Shown: positions 18,177 to 27,426, counted from the stretch's first letter. The stretch is DNA of 64,000 bases from Hydrogenophaga sp. BPS33 (GCF_009859475.1 NZ_CP044550.1:124001-188000), one strand, 5' to 3'. A program made the numbers and translations. Notes: generated from the sequence alone by a model not told the origin.

Positions 18177-19218
18177 ACCTGAGCGCTACTTCGCCCTAAG
18201 CAAGGAAGACCAAGGCGAAGTCCTCGAACAGGCTCGCGAGAACACCGGCAGACCCACGCATCTGCTTGAGAAGGATGTGTGGGTCGTCTGGACGCTTGGT
18301 GCGCTGTTCGAATCAGCGTTTGCGGCCGACCTCACCTTCAAAGGCGGAACTTCGCTGTCGAAGGCCTACAAGATCATCGACCGCTTCTCCGAAGACCTCG
18401 ATCTCACCTACGACATCCGAAAGCTCATCGCGGATCTCACTGGCGGCGAAGATTTCCTGCCTGCAAGCCGCAGCCAAGCGGGCAAGTGGACCAAGGCTGT
18501 TCGCGACCGGTTGCCCGAGTGGATCGCTGCCGAAGTGCAGCCGACTTTGCAGAAGGCCCTCGATCTTGAGAAGCTGGATGCCAAGTTGGAAATCGCCGGC
18601 GCCGACCAAGACAAACTCCTGCTTCACTACCCAGCCGTCAGGCAAGGGACTGGTTACGTCGCACCAGTCGTCACGCTGGAATTCGGCGGCCGTGCGACCG
18701 GGGAGCCGCACGCGGTCATGGCCGTGACGTGCGACATGGACGGACAGGTCGACGGCGTGACGTTTCCGATCGCGTCGCCCTTGGTGATGAGCGTTGCGCG
18801 GACCTTCTGGGAGAAGGCCACCGCTACCCACGTCTACTGCGCGCAGGGAAGGATTCGTGGCGAGCGCTACGCGCGACACTGGCACGACTTGGCGGCGATC
18901 ATGCGCAGCTCCCACTTTCGGGTAGTGGCTGCAGACCGCGTTGTTGCCCGCGCTGTTGCCAACCACAAGTCCCACTTCTTCAGCGAGAAAGATGTCGCGG
19001 GCAAGGTCATCGACTACTTCGCCGCGGTGGAAGGCGGCTTGCAGATCGTGCCCGAAGGTGCGGCGCGTGAGGCACTCGCTACAGACTACGCCAAGATGCT
19101 TGAAGATCAGGTGATGGTCGGCGACGCCCTGCCCTTCGATGAACTCATGAAAGTCTGCGCCGAGGTCGCGCAGCAAGCCAACGGCGTTGCCCAGTCGCCG
19201 GAGGAGCAAACCACATGA
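18169..19218 (+). CDS. abiEii: AbiEii-type nucleotidyltransferase toxin
   Basis: 349 residues from a GTG start overlapping the antitoxin gene. The nucleotidyltransferase signature is FKGGTSLSKAYK (about 57-68) with the metal-binding FSEDLDLTYD (about 73-82). Later FWEKATATHVY and RHWHDLAAIM match conserved motifs of AbiEii/DUF1814 toxins. Family members cause reversible growth arrest and abort phage infection by modifying tRNA or other RNA substrates. All key motif residues are present, so the toxin appears intact. Confidence 0.85.
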   Translation: MAEPERYFALSKEDQGEVLEQARENTGRPTHLLEKDVWVVWTLGALFESAFAADLTFKGGTSLSKAYKIIDRFSEDLDLTYDIRKLIADLTGGEDFLPASRSQAGKWTKAVRDRLPEWIAAEVQPTLQKALDLEKLDAKLEIAGADQDKLLLHYPAVRQGTGYVAPVVTLEFGGRATGEPHAVMAVTCDMDGQVDGVTFPIASPLVMSVARTFWEKATATHVYCAQGRIRGERYARHWHDLAAIMRSSHFRVVAADRVVARAVANHKSHFFSEKDVAGKVIDYFAAVEGGLQIVPEGAAREALATDYAKMLEDQVMVGDALPFDELMKVCAEVAQQANGVAQSPEEQTT

Positions 19219-19373
19219 TCGGATCAAGAGCGCGCCACTCGCTCGCACAGTTCCTCGAACTTTAGAAGCCTGCCGTCTCGATCGTGCTGTTCAGTACGTA
19301 CGGCATGGCAAAGCACCTTCGGGTCAACAAAGGGTGGCACCAGATCTGGACCCTCGTTCTTATCGTGGGCACC

Positions 19374-20120
19374 TCAGTCCACGGAATCGAGATGAGCTCG
19401 GCCCTTCATTGCAGTGCCACCGCGCCATATCGCAATAAAGTCAGGTGTCCCATTGACGGCGCGCGAGTAAACCCAGGGCGGTGTGATCTTCTCGTGGGGC
19501 AGCGTCCAAATCGACTTCTCCCGATGGACATGCTCATTGCCGATGAAGATGTACTCGTCACACGACTCGATGAGCCTCTTCTCATTCACACCAAAGGCGC
19601 TGCCCCCAGCGTGGGGTCGAGCTGGATCGAATCTGTGGGTAGTCCAGCAAGCGACGACAACGCTCGGCCTGAACTTTTCCACTGCAGCGTGAGCATCGAG
19701 CTTTTCAACGTGATCTCCGTACGGAACTGTTGGCTGACCTAGTCCAGCGTAGTGAGCCTTTATGGCTGGCTCCTCCTGCTGGCGATTGTCAGTGGCGGGG
19801 ATACCTAGCGCCTTCGCCAGGACCCCATGTCCAGCGCCAATCTCAATGGCGCTCCGACCCGCAATTCGAGAGCGCAGGAACTGACAAAGCTCCTCGGTCG
19901 GGAAGCTGTAGAGTCCGTGCTGAACTCCAAACAGGAGTCGCTCTTGAGCGGTGGTGGCCGCCAATGTGGACGCGCTCACCACCTTGAGCTGCCGACACTC
20001 ATCCAGCATGAGACTGGCGATGTCTCGGGTTCCAGAAGGGTTGACGAGGTAGGCGTCCATCAGGTGAATCGGTATTTGTTGAAGTGGTGGACGCGAGGAT
20101 ATGTCTGCCGATGCAGACAA
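19374..20120 (-). CDS. SAM-dependent methyltransferase-like protein
   Basis: Up to 248 residues. SAIEIGAGHGVLAKALGIPATDN is a glycine-rich motif I of class I methyltransferases ending in an acidic loop residue, and VVVACWTTHRFD may be motif IV-like, though it lacks a DNA methyltransferase DPPY/NPPY. So a DNA-modifying role is not supported. The start is uncertain: the frame opens at TTG 20120, and ATG 20060 gives MDAYLVNPSGTRD. It lies 58 bp after the HNH endonuclease gene on the same strand and is probably cotranscribed. Confidence 0.55.
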   Translation of the reverse strand: MSASADISSRPPLQQIPIHLMDAYLVNPSGTRDIASLMLDECRQLKVVSASTLAATTAQERLLFGVQHGLYSFPTEELCQFLRSRIAGRSAIEIGAGHGVLAKALGIPATDNRQQEEPAIKAHYAGLGQPTVPYGDHVEKLDAHAAVEKFRPSVVVACWTTHRFDPARPHAGGSAFGVNEKRLIESCDEYIFIGNEHVHREKSIWTLPHEKITPPWVYSRAVNGTPDFIAIWRGGTAMKGRAHLDSVD

Positions 20121-20178
20121 GAACCGTTGGCGATTTCAGCCGAGACTCCTTGCGAAGCACTATGCGACCAACTGAAGC

Positions 20179-21429
20179 TCACAAAGGCTCTCCCTCTACC
20201 CCTGCGTTTGTCCAGCCACACCTCCGCATGTGCTCTCGAAGTGCCTCGTCGAGGACGACATGTCGGGAGTCACTGGGCATACGCAGAATGACCCCATCAA
20301 GGCGGCCGTACTCGGATATCTTGAGAGCCTCGCATACACGCACCACCCGCGTGCCTGGCTCAATGCATATCAGATGCAGGTCGAACAGCTTATGCACGTC
20401 TGTTCGCAAAAGCAATCCATTACCAGCATGGTTGGTGTGCTGACCACGATAGGGCATGACGTGCGCGGCTTCAAGCAGCTGCTCGACGGAACAACCCGTG
20501 ATCGCGCAGGCCCCTCCGTAAGCCTTCAAGAGCGCTTTGCGAAACGCTGGCTGCCCCTCGCGCTGGACGATTGTCGCCAAGGCCTTCAGCCTCGCGTCTA
20601 GGGACGTGTCAAAGAGGCCCTCTTCCATTGCAGCATCCCGTGCGCGCTGGAGCTCCGAGACCTCCGCTCCTCTCACGTATCTCGGGCGCAGAACCTTGTC
20701 GCCGACATCGACGAGCGCCCAGACACCGTGGACACCCGGGTCGTAGAGCTCGAAAAAAACCCCTGCCCCCTTCCCAATCCGAATCAGACGGTCGTACTGA
20801 TTGCCTGTGTCAGTGCTGCGGGGACGCGTATTAACTGCGTGATTGCCTCGGGAGAAGCAGTTCACCGAAAGCACTGAGAGGTCGGGACCAATATTGGCTT
20901 TGGCGAAATCGGGAATCCGAGTCGCGATGAGTTGCCCGACCTCCGCCGAGGTCACGGGACGACCGATCTCCATCACCGCGTCCAGGACGACCTCCCAGGT
21001 AGGCTTGTCGCCATACCGGTACTTACGACCACGCGGCTGGGTTTGGCCTGAGGCCTCGGTCAGTTGTTCTTGAAGACTCCCAACATCCACTGCCAGAGCG
21101 TTTTCGGCGAACCAGGTGTCAATCTGGCTGGGCGACGGGCCAGCATGGGTCTTGAAATCGCACACCCACTCGACTGGAATCCGCACGCGCTCGACCTCAG
21201 TGCTGCCCTTCGGGCTCAGGCGGAACGCATGAGCGTGACTCGCGTCCTCATCCCACACCACCACAGCACGCGCAGGGCCGTGCCTTTCATGCATCGCAGG
21301 AGCGCGATGAAGGTTGAGCAGCAGGTTGACGGCGCCATCCTTGCCAGAAGTTGCAGCATCTAGCGTCTTGTGCTGGGAATGCTGGCGCCAACCATTCTCC
21401 TCATGAACCGCCGCGAACTGGATAGCCAT
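20179..21429 (-). CDS. HNH endonuclease
   Basis: 416 residues. The C-terminal domain (about 300-385) reads LKAYGGACAITGCSVEQLLEAAHVMPYRGQHTNHAGNGLLLRTDVHKLFD, a complete HNH_2 motif with the central AAH, the Asn-Gly and the final H. The N-terminal 280 residues are unassigned and may recognise DNA; the middle has a helical PTWEVVLDAVMEIGRPVTSAEVGQLIATRI winged-helix-like stretch. ATG 21429 begins MAIQFAAVHEENGW; an upstream in-frame start would add 8 residues. McrA-like modification-dependent restriction is a possible role. Confidence 0.7.
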   Translation of the reverse strand: MAIQFAAVHEENGWRQHSQHKTLDAATSGKDGAVNLLLNLHRAPAMHERHGPARAVVVWDEDASHAHAFRLSPKGSTEVERVRIPVEWVCDFKTHAGPSPSQIDTWFAENALAVDVGSLQEQLTEASGQTQPRGRKYRYGDKPTWEVVLDAVMEIGRPVTSAEVGQLIATRIPDFAKANIGPDLSVLSVNCFSRGNHAVNTRPRSTDTGNQYDRLIRIGKGAGVFFELYDPGVHGVWALVDVGDKVLRPRYVRGAEVSELQRARDAAMEEGLFDTSLDARLKALATIVQREGQPAFRKALLKAYGGACAITGCSVEQLLEAAHVMPYRGQHTNHAGNGLLLRTDVHKLFDLHLICIEPGTRVVRVCEALKISEYGRLDGVILRMPSDSRHVVLDEALREHMRRCGWTNAGVEGEPL

Positions 21430-21741
21430 GCTGCCTCTTGATGTTGCTTGCATCTTGGAGTCTATTTCAGACGCCTGAGCACTCGCGCCTGGCCCAGAAC
21501 ACGACAGGCGAACCCATCATTCGGCCGAAGCGCATCCTCTGGCTAAGAATCGACGCGGGAACATTCATTTGATGGATCTGTCGCGAAAGCGCCAAATAAT
21601 ATGGGTGTTCCGTTGATGGCTAGTACAACGGGACACCGACCCGATCAGGGCATTGGTGGCGTTGCCCCATTGCCTCGCCTCAACTTGTCAAGAAACACCC
21701 TCTTGACTCTTCACAAGTAGTGCACACGCAGCACACCGGCG

Positions 21742-21960
21742 TCACAGACGTCGACTCATGCCGTCGCGATAGAGGAGTGCCCCAATGTCTGAGAGGACGA
21801 TCAGATCCTCTTCTGTCAGGTCTTCGTGTCGAATATCCAGCCACTGGGCGAGCATCACAATGGCTGCGTCTGGATCTGGGGAAACGCACGCGGCATCAAG
21901 CACTTGCGCCTTTTGCTCGAAAAGCGCTATGAATTGGTGGACTGGTTGATCCTCTGTCAT
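21742..21960 (-). CDS. Small acidic hypothetical protein
   Basis: 72 residues starting MTEDQPVHQFIALFEQKAQVLD and ending in a helical region (HEDLTEEDLIVLSDIGALLYRDGM). AGGAG lies 7 nt before the ATG, supporting it as real. No family recognised. Confidence 0.5.
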   Translation of the reverse strand: MTEDQPVHQFIALFEQKAQVLDAACVSPDPDAAIVMLAQWLDIRHEDLTEEDLIVLSDIGALLYRDGMSRRL

Positions 21961-22601
21961 GGCCACGCTCCTGGTTGCGCAGGGAAATGGTTGTGCTCGT
22001 GAAGATGCATTGAAACGCTACCAAGCTTCGTCGACAACGTCCCCTGAAAAGCTGGAGCACAAATGCGTTGCACTCAAATGGTCCTCCTCCATCTCGCCGC
22101 GAAATAGGCATGTAAGTTACATGCCATCGACAGCGTCGCAATCATGCTTGTGCGAGCCGGCCATTCATCTCCTAAACCGTGAAGGCGTGTTGGGACACTG
22201 GGAGTTTCCGACGCTGAATCTGGAACTTGCTCCTTTGCTGCAAGGCCGTGCTCATGCTACCCCACCTCAAGCCACAACGGGTGGCAATGAGCGTCGGTAT
22301 AGGCATTGAATTCTTCACCGACGGGAGTCCTGGGCATGAGCAAAAAGCCAAAACGCTGTGGCGCGCGACCCCTGCGAACACATCATCAAAAAATACGCCA
22401 TCTTCACCGGCGTGGTCTGCGACCTCATTGGCAAGAAATGCAACTGATCAATGCTGCCCCGCCCTGCCCTTTTCTACCAGGCTCAGGATGTGGGGACGAG
22501 ACGTGAAGCTTCGCGTGGGCGCGCCCGCAAAAATATTCATCACGTCGCCTTGACGCAGGGCGGACCTTCTGTAGCTTGAAAGCACAGAAAGGAATCGCTC
22601 A
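21961..22601. other. Intergenic, 640 bp, with perfect palindrome
   Basis: No supported gene. A short frame ending EHIIKKYAIFTGVVCDLIGKKCN near 22445 may be a gene remnant. A perfect 19-bp palindrome is at 22107-22125. Confidence 0.4.
22107..22125. promoter_or_regulatory. Perfect 19-bp palindrome
   Basis: GGCATGTAA G TTACATGCC. Two 9-bp arms around a single central base are typical of a dimeric regulator site. The nearest genes are 150 bp to the left (minus strand) and 480 bp to the right, so the controlled gene is unclear. Confidence 0.4.
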
Positions 22602-23072
22602 ATGCGCCAAAAATACGCCAAGGGTCCCTACCTCGCCACCATGCTCCAACTGGCAAAGGCCAAGGGATGGAGCGTGGAAATAGGCGGGGCAGATCTTCCG
22701 GAGCGCACGCACGACGAGGAGCTCGTTTCGTACACCGTGTACTTCGAAGCCGCCATGAATGTTTCGTTCGCCCTCATGAAGCATCCGCCAGGCACGGTGG
22801 CCTCGATCGATGGCCTAGGGTATTGGCTCGCTGTCCATCGAGACTTGGAGGCAGGGGGCCGGAACACGCTGTTCCTGACGTCTGCGCGCTTGTCCGATAA
22901 CGTTCTTGACGCGGACAGCGTGCGCTTCATTCGGGACCATACGGGCTTGGTTGCGTCGGAATACGATCGGATCACCGAATGCCTCATGGCGTGGCGCGAA
23001 CGTCGTGCCTACCTGGAGTTCGACCCCGAGCACCTCGATGCGCTGGTCGCGCGTGCGTATCCTGCGTACTGA
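22602..23072 (+). CDS. Hypothetical protein
   Basis: 156 residues, MRQKYAKGPYLATMLQLAKAKGWSVEIGG..., with an AAGGAA site 9 nt before the ATG. The centre (TVASIDGLGYWLAVHRDLEAGGRNTLFLTSARL) looks like a compact alpha-beta fold. No family recognised. Confidence 0.5.
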   Translation: MRQKYAKGPYLATMLQLAKAKGWSVEIGGADLPERTHDEELVSYTVYFEAAMNVSFALMKHPPGTVASIDGLGYWLAVHRDLEAGGRNTLFLTSARLSDNVLDADSVRFIRDHTGLVASEYDRITECLMAWRERRAYLEFDPEHLDALVARAYPAY

Positions 23073-23135
23073 ATTGGCAGGCTGCTGCAGCGTCCCCCGG
23101 ACACCCAAAGAACCTCGAACCTACGAGTCAAATAC

Positions 23136-23567
23136 ATGCCCAAGCCGCAACCGGACCCCTCACCGCAGAATCGCAGCGCGCTGTCGCAGGCGCTGGAGCA
23201 CTTCGGGGCCAAACCTGTTCGCCGCTCTGATCTTGAGGAGCGCCTTCTCGGACTTACCTCGCCTCAAAGCCGCCAGCATGCGGACGCGCTCGCAGCCTTG
23301 TTGATCCATGAGGCCGCAGCGCAAGGTCGCATTCGACGCGAGGGGCATCAGCACTGGGTCGCTGCGGCGCGCGGACGTACCCTGCTCGATGGGACGCTGG
23401 TGCCCAAACTCGGCGAGCTTGTGCAGTTGAATCTGGAGACGCGGTGCCCACAAAAGTGGCTGGCCATCGACTTGGAGACGTGCGAGATCTGGCAACCGAC
23501 TTCGAAGGGCTGGCGCCACGCGACGCAGGCGAACAAGAAGCTAGCGGCCAAGATCGCGGGAGAATGA
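23136..23567 (+). CDS. Hypothetical protein
   Basis: 143 residues with a Pro/Gln-rich start followed by a helical winged-helix-like region (ALSQALEHFGAKPVRRSDLEERLLGLTS...IRREGHQHWVAAA) and a C-terminal beta region (WLAIDLETCEIWQPTSKGWRHAT). It follows the preceding gene by 63 bp on the same strand. Function unknown. Confidence 0.5.
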   Translation: MPKPQPDPSPQNRSALSQALEHFGAKPVRRSDLEERLLGLTSPQSRQHADALAALLIHEAAAQGRIRREGHQHWVAAARGRTLLDGTLVPKLGELVQLNLETRCPQKWLAIDLETCEIWQPTSKGWRHATQANKKLAAKIAGE

Positions 23568-23909
23568 AGGCAGCTGAGCCTGCCGTGGTATTCTCGGCAT
23601 CACCTTGGTGCTCGCACCATTTGCAGTTCTTGTGGCTGCCTTCATCTTCACGGCATCCACTGCTGTGAGCTGCCAGTAGCGACTTTGCGTGCTCCTGTCG
23701 GCCCTCAAAAGATCATCCGCACACCGTGCTGGTGATCAGTGGTCAGAAAGCGCTTCAACTTCTTGGCTTCGGCTGAGCAGCTCTTGCCGCGCTTTCTGCC
23801 CCATGCACCATGTGCCTCTCCAGGCAAGCCGGTGCGCGTCGTTCCTTGTGTGTTTTCTCGCGAGAACCCACAAGGGGCGACGTGCCCGGATTTCACAATG
23901 GAGAGTCCC
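23568..23909. other. Intergenic
   Basis: About 340 bp without a supported gene; overlapping frames on both strands are of poor quality. Confidence 0.35.
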
Positions 23910-24125
23910 ATGAGTGCCAACTGTGTGAACGTGCTGAAGGGCCCTGCCCTCTTGGCGAAAGCTGGCGTCACCTTTTCCGAAGCTCAGTGGTTGTACGCAC
24001 AGCGTGCAACCCTTGGCGCGGCGTGCTGCGCCGACGATCAACGCCTGGTCGCCATCCGCAAGAAGGTCTCGAGCTTTCTGCAGCGCCAGATGGAGACCCC
24101 CAATACACCGATGACCGTCGCGTAA
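23910..24125 (+). CDS. Small hypothetical protein
   Basis: 71 residues, MSANCVNVLKGPALLAKAGVTFSEAQWLYAQRA..., starting at an ATG preceded by GGAGAG. The frame extends upstream to 23739 but that part lacks coding character. A strong terminator follows at 24220. Confidence 0.45.
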   Translation: MSANCVNVLKGPALLAKAGVTFSEAQWLYAQRATLGAACCADDQRLVAIRKKVSSFLQRQMETPNTPMTVA

Positions 24126-24219
24126 AGCGCCGTCTTCACATCCCCACAGGGAGCGCTCAGTCAATGAGCACCCCTTTTGTCGTTCCAAGGGTCTGCATCG
24201 CTTTGGCCCTAAAAAGGAG

Positions 24220-24250
24220 AAAGCCCCCAGCATGTGCTGAGGGGCTTTTC
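24220..24250. terminator. Bidirectional rho-independent terminator
   Basis: AAGCCCCCAGCA and TGCTGAGGGGCTTTT form a GC-rich hairpin with A-tract on the left and T-tract on the right. It sits between the convergent ends of the 71-residue gene and the interrupted gene at 24269. Confidence 0.8.
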
Positions 24251-24268
24251 CTATTTGGTGTGTCCAGA

Positions 24269-24691
24269 TCAGGCCTGGGTGCCGTTGCGTTTGAAGATGT
24301 CGCGTGCACGAGGCAGTTGCGACACCATGAGCGCTCGCCAGTCCGAGAAGTCAGCCTGGGTCTTGCCAGCCTCGACAGCGGCGATCCATTCGTCTTGGCT
24401 TACACCTGTTTTTACGGAGGAAGCAGGGATCATCACCTGGTTGAATTCACCTTCAACGATGACAAGGTCATCCTGTAGGTCCGACTCAATGGCGTTGATG
24501 ATGCTGGCGTCCACGATGACTTCGTCTCCCTCGTGCATGTAGGTGAAATATCGGCTCGTGGCCAGTCGCTCCAGCGGGAACTCGCCGCGCGTGAAGGCGT
24601 CGCAGATATCTTCGGTTGCCGGATGGTAAAGAAGGTCCTCTTCGGTGATGGGCAGGATCTCCAAAGGGCCGCCTTCGATCCGCATGATGTG
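24269..24691 (-). pseudogene. C-terminal part of gene split by the IS3-family element
   Basis: Encodes ...IMRIEGGPLEILPITEEDLLYHPATEDICDAFTRG... to the stop at 24269. If the element at 24692-25950 and one copy of the TGTG duplication are removed, this frame joins the one at 25951-26341 without a break (DDGMYH-IMRIEGG), giving a 269-residue protein. No family is recognised. The C-terminal part could still be made from the ATG at 24685. Confidence 0.75.
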
Positions 24692-24743
24692 TGACCTGCC
24701 CCCTGTAGACGTACCAATCAGAAGTGGAAGTCCGGGTTCAAGA

Positions 24744-25580
24744 TTACTCGATGGGTGTCTGGGTTGATGTGGGTAGAGCTGCATCGCCAGCGCGCTGGCG
24801 ATGCAGCTCGGCGAAGCGAGCCGGTGGCATGCGCCCCAAGCTGCTGTGCGGCCTGACTTCGTTGTAGTCCGTGCGCCAGATGGCCACGGCTGTTCTGGCC
24901 TGATGCAAGGTCTGGAACCAGCACTCGTTCAAGTGCTCGTCACGGAACTTGCCGTTGAAGCTCTCGATGTAGCCGTTCTGCATCGGGCGCCCGGGCTGGA
25001 TCAGGATGTGGCGGATGCCATGCGCCTGCGCCCAGGCCATGAATGCCCGGCTGGTGAACTCCGGACCGTTGTCGGTTCGCACCGCCTGCGGATACCCGCG
25101 AAACAGCGCAGCGCGGTCCAGGATACGGGTGACGTACTGACCCGAGATGCCGAAGTCCACCACGATGTCCACACTCTCGTGGCTGAAGTCGTCGGCCACC
25201 GTGAGGTACTTCAAACGCCTTCCGCCCGAGAGGCTGTCGCTCACAAAATCCATGCTCCAAACCTCGTTGACCGTGCGTGCCAGCTGCAGCGGCACACGCT
25301 CATTGATAGGCCGTTTGCTCTTCTTGCGCCGGCGCACGGCCAGATTGGCTTGCCGGTAGAGTCGGTACACACGCTTGTGATTGACGCCGGGAAACTGTGG
25401 ACGCAACAGGTCGTGGATGCGCCGGTAGCCAAAGCGGCGACGCACATGCGCGATCTCCACGATCTTCTCGTGCAGATCCAGCGTGGCCTGGTCGGCCTTT
25501 GGTGGATGGCGGTAGCTGTCGCGGGAGAGCCCCACAAGCCTGCACGCACGGCGTTCGGACAAATGGTGCTCGCTCACCAT
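24744..25580 (-). CDS. IS3-family transposase OrfB
   Basis: 278 residues from ATG 25580. Integrase-core DDE residues are visible in WSMDFVSD, VRTDNGPEF and NGYIESFNGKFRDE. The frame is open further upstream into the end of orfA (reading KALAPQARREAVGRM), so the active protein is probably an OrfAB fusion made by -1 frameshifting near 25620, as known for IS3 elements. Confidence 0.85.
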   Translation of the reverse strand: MVSEHHLSERRACRLVGLSRDSYRHPPKADQATLDLHEKIVEIAHVRRRFGYRRIHDLLRPQFPGVNHKRVYRLYRQANLAVRRRKKSKRPINERVPLQLARTVNEVWSMDFVSDSLSGGRRLKYLTVADDFSHESVDIVVDFGISGQYVTRILDRAALFRGYPQAVRTDNGPEFTSRAFMAWAQAHGIRHILIQPGRPMQNGYIESFNGKFRDEHLNECWFQTLHQARTAVAIWRTDYNEVRPHSSLGRMPPARFAELHRQRAGDAALPTSTQTPIE

Positions 25581-25612
25581 GCGCCCAACCGCCTCACGCC
25601 TGGCCTGTGGGG

Positions 25613-25888
25613 CTAGCGCTTTACCCCCAGAACGCTCTTGAGCGCGTGCATGTCCAGGTGGGCTTCGGCCAGCAGCCGCTTGAGCTTGGCGTTCTCGGAT
25701 TCCAGCTCACGCAGGCGCTGGGCCTCCGAGACCTGCATGCCGCCGAACTTGGCGCGCCACTTGTAGAAAGTGGCATCGCTGAAGCCGCCGTTGCGGCACA
25801 GCTCCTTGATCGGCATGCCGGCCTCGGCCTGCTTGAGGAAGCCGATGATTTGTTCCTCGGTGAATCTGCTCTTCTTCATGTCCGTCAT
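25613..25888 (-). CDS. IS3-family OrfA
   Basis: 91 residues, MTDMKKSRFTEEQIIGFLKQAEAGMPIKELCRNGGFSDATFYKWRAKFGG, an HTH_Tnp_1 domain followed by a leucine zipper (RLRELESENAKLKRLLAE). It binds the element ends. GGAG precedes the start. Confidence 0.85.
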   Translation of the reverse strand: MTDMKKSRFTEEQIIGFLKQAEAGMPIKELCRNGGFSDATFYKWRAKFGGMQVSEAQRLRELESENAKLKRLLAEAHLDMHALKSVLGVKR

Positions 25889-25950
25889 TCTCCTGGTGGT
25901 TGACGGACTTCACTAACTTCAGCCTGGTACGGCTGGTGGGGGGCAGGTCA

Positions 25951-26341
25951 TGTGATACATCCCGTCGTCGGGGTGGGACTCGTGCAAGCAATTGGCCGCT
26001 TTCAGCATGGCATCCTCACTGCCGAAGGCACCCATCAGATCCGGCTCCACGTCTTCGTTGATGTGCAGCAGGTAGTGGTCGATGTAAGCCCTCCTGACGC
26101 CCCGTCTTTGAAACGCGGAACCCTTTTTGTAGCGGCCCTTCGCGATGGCCAACTGCACGTCCTTGGAGGCTGGCCGAGCGCCTTCCAAGTCGGCCAGATG
26201 GTAATCCAGGACGAACGAGCCCTGAGCGCTACCGCCGCCCATGGGGCTCACGATATTACGCAGCGCGTCGTTCAGCCTGTTGGCGATCTGAGCAGTTTTG
26301 TTCGAATTGACCAGGAGATGAATGTTGACGACTTTCGCCAT
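25951..26341 (-). pseudogene. N-terminal part of gene split by the IS3-family element
   Basis: Starts at ATG 26341 (MAKVVNIHLLVNSNKTAQIANRLNDALRN) and runs to the element boundary at 25951. The protein region includes a FVLDYHLADLEGARPASKDVQLAIAKG stretch. Product unrecognised; the small basic N-terminus and the helical stretch do not reveal a function. Confidence 0.75.
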
Positions 26342-26938
26342 TGTGATTCCCGTTTCTGTAGAAATGCCCCAGATCGTCGCGATCACGACCAGGGGCTAAT
26401 TGATATGAGTTGGCTCGGACCGCAGCCGTTGCCGCAGGCATTGGGCGGAAACGTCCATGGCGACATGAACACCGAGCAGTTGAAATGCTGGCTGTTGGCC
26501 AGCTCGACCCGATATGGGTCGGTATTGAAAGCAATTCCCTGCTTGGCTCACGCCTGCACGGACTCATTGCGGTGGAACGTCGCGTTGAACTCGCGTTCGT
26601 CGTTGTCGATCTGGTCGAGTTGCTGCGGTGCGGTCTCACGGATAGTTGCCCATTCGTCCTTGCCGCCAAGGATGCTGGTCCTGCATGAGCGCCTGCTACC
26701 GCCCAGCCAGTGGCGGAAACGAGTCACACGCGTCAGCGCTCGATGATTCCCCGCACCTGTTGCTGATGCCCATGCCGAGCACGTGCAGTAGCAGCGCCTG
26801 GAGGTCCATTGCCATCGACGAGGACAAGGGTCTGGGTGTGCCGCTTGCCCAGGCTCTCGCTCAATGCGAAAGGGACACATGGCCCCTCGATCGAGCAGTT
26901 GAGTGTGCGCGGCAGTGCTGTCGCGTGCCCGAGCCGCT
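26342..26938. other. Intergenic with degraded coding sequence
   Basis: About 600 bp. A minus-strand frame near 26548-26660 ends GGKDEWATIRETAPQQLDQIDNDEREFNATFHRN, which is protein-like but lacks an upstream start, so a gene remnant is likely. Confidence 0.35.
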
Positions 26939-27280
26939 TCAGCGAACCAAGGTCAACGCCGGTCTACCGTGGAGCCGGCCTTCGAACTCGATCAACTGCT
27001 CGTCAGTTGGCCAGCTGCCATGCGTCTTGACGTAGGCCAAGCGGCGTTGATCGGCAGGGAAGTTCATCTGACCTTCTGACCCAAACATCATGTCCTCGCA
27101 GGCTATTGCCGGCATCCAGCCCAGACCATGAACGTTCTCGGCCATGTGGTGCGCCGCGCCCAACTCGCACATCGCGTTGAACTCGCGGGGTGTTCTGGGT
27201 TGCCACGGCGCTCGGGTGATCTGCTAAAACTGCAGCCACTCGTCCTGGCTCATGCTCAGGCGTCCGTTGGAAACGATCAT
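26939..27280 (-). pseudogene. Hypothetical gene with in-frame amber stop at codon 19
   Basis: ATG 27280 is preceded by a good AGGAGA site and reads MIVSNGRLSMSQDEWLQF, then a TAG at 27224-27226, then continues in the same frame as QITRAPWQPRTPREFNAMCELGAAHHMAENVHGLG... to 26939. Read through, the product would be 113 residues. The part after the stop could start at the internal ATG at 27169. Function unknown. Confidence 0.5.
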
Positions 27281-27378
27281 CTTTCTCTCCTGGTGACACG
27301 GTGTCGCCCTTGTTCCGGGCGTTGCTCATGGCTGCATGGTAGCGCTGGGTTCGCGAGTTTCAAGAGCGGTCATACATA

Positions 27379-27415
27379 GGAAAAAGGCCACCCGCGAAGG
27401 AGTGGCCCAATTTTT
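27379..27415 (-). terminator. Rho-independent terminator
   Basis: GGCCACTCC...GGTGGCC hairpin flanked by AAATT and TTTTT (read on the minus strand) directly after the 98-residue gene ending at 27427. A T-tract on the other strand suggests it also works in the plus direction. Confidence 0.75.
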
Positions 27416-27426
27416 GAGGTTTACGT

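Larger units (their letters stand above)
24692..25950 (-). mobile_element. IS3-family insertion sequence, IS407-like
   Basis: 1,259 bp. Imperfect terminal inverted repeats begin TGACCTGCCCCC at both ends and stay related for about 45 bp. The flanks carry a 4-bp direct repeat TGTG (24688-24691 and 25951-25954), the size usual for the IS407 group. It contains overlapping-type orfA and orfB on the minus strand. Both ORFs look intact, and the insertion disrupts a host gene in frame, so the event looks recent. Confidence 0.85.
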
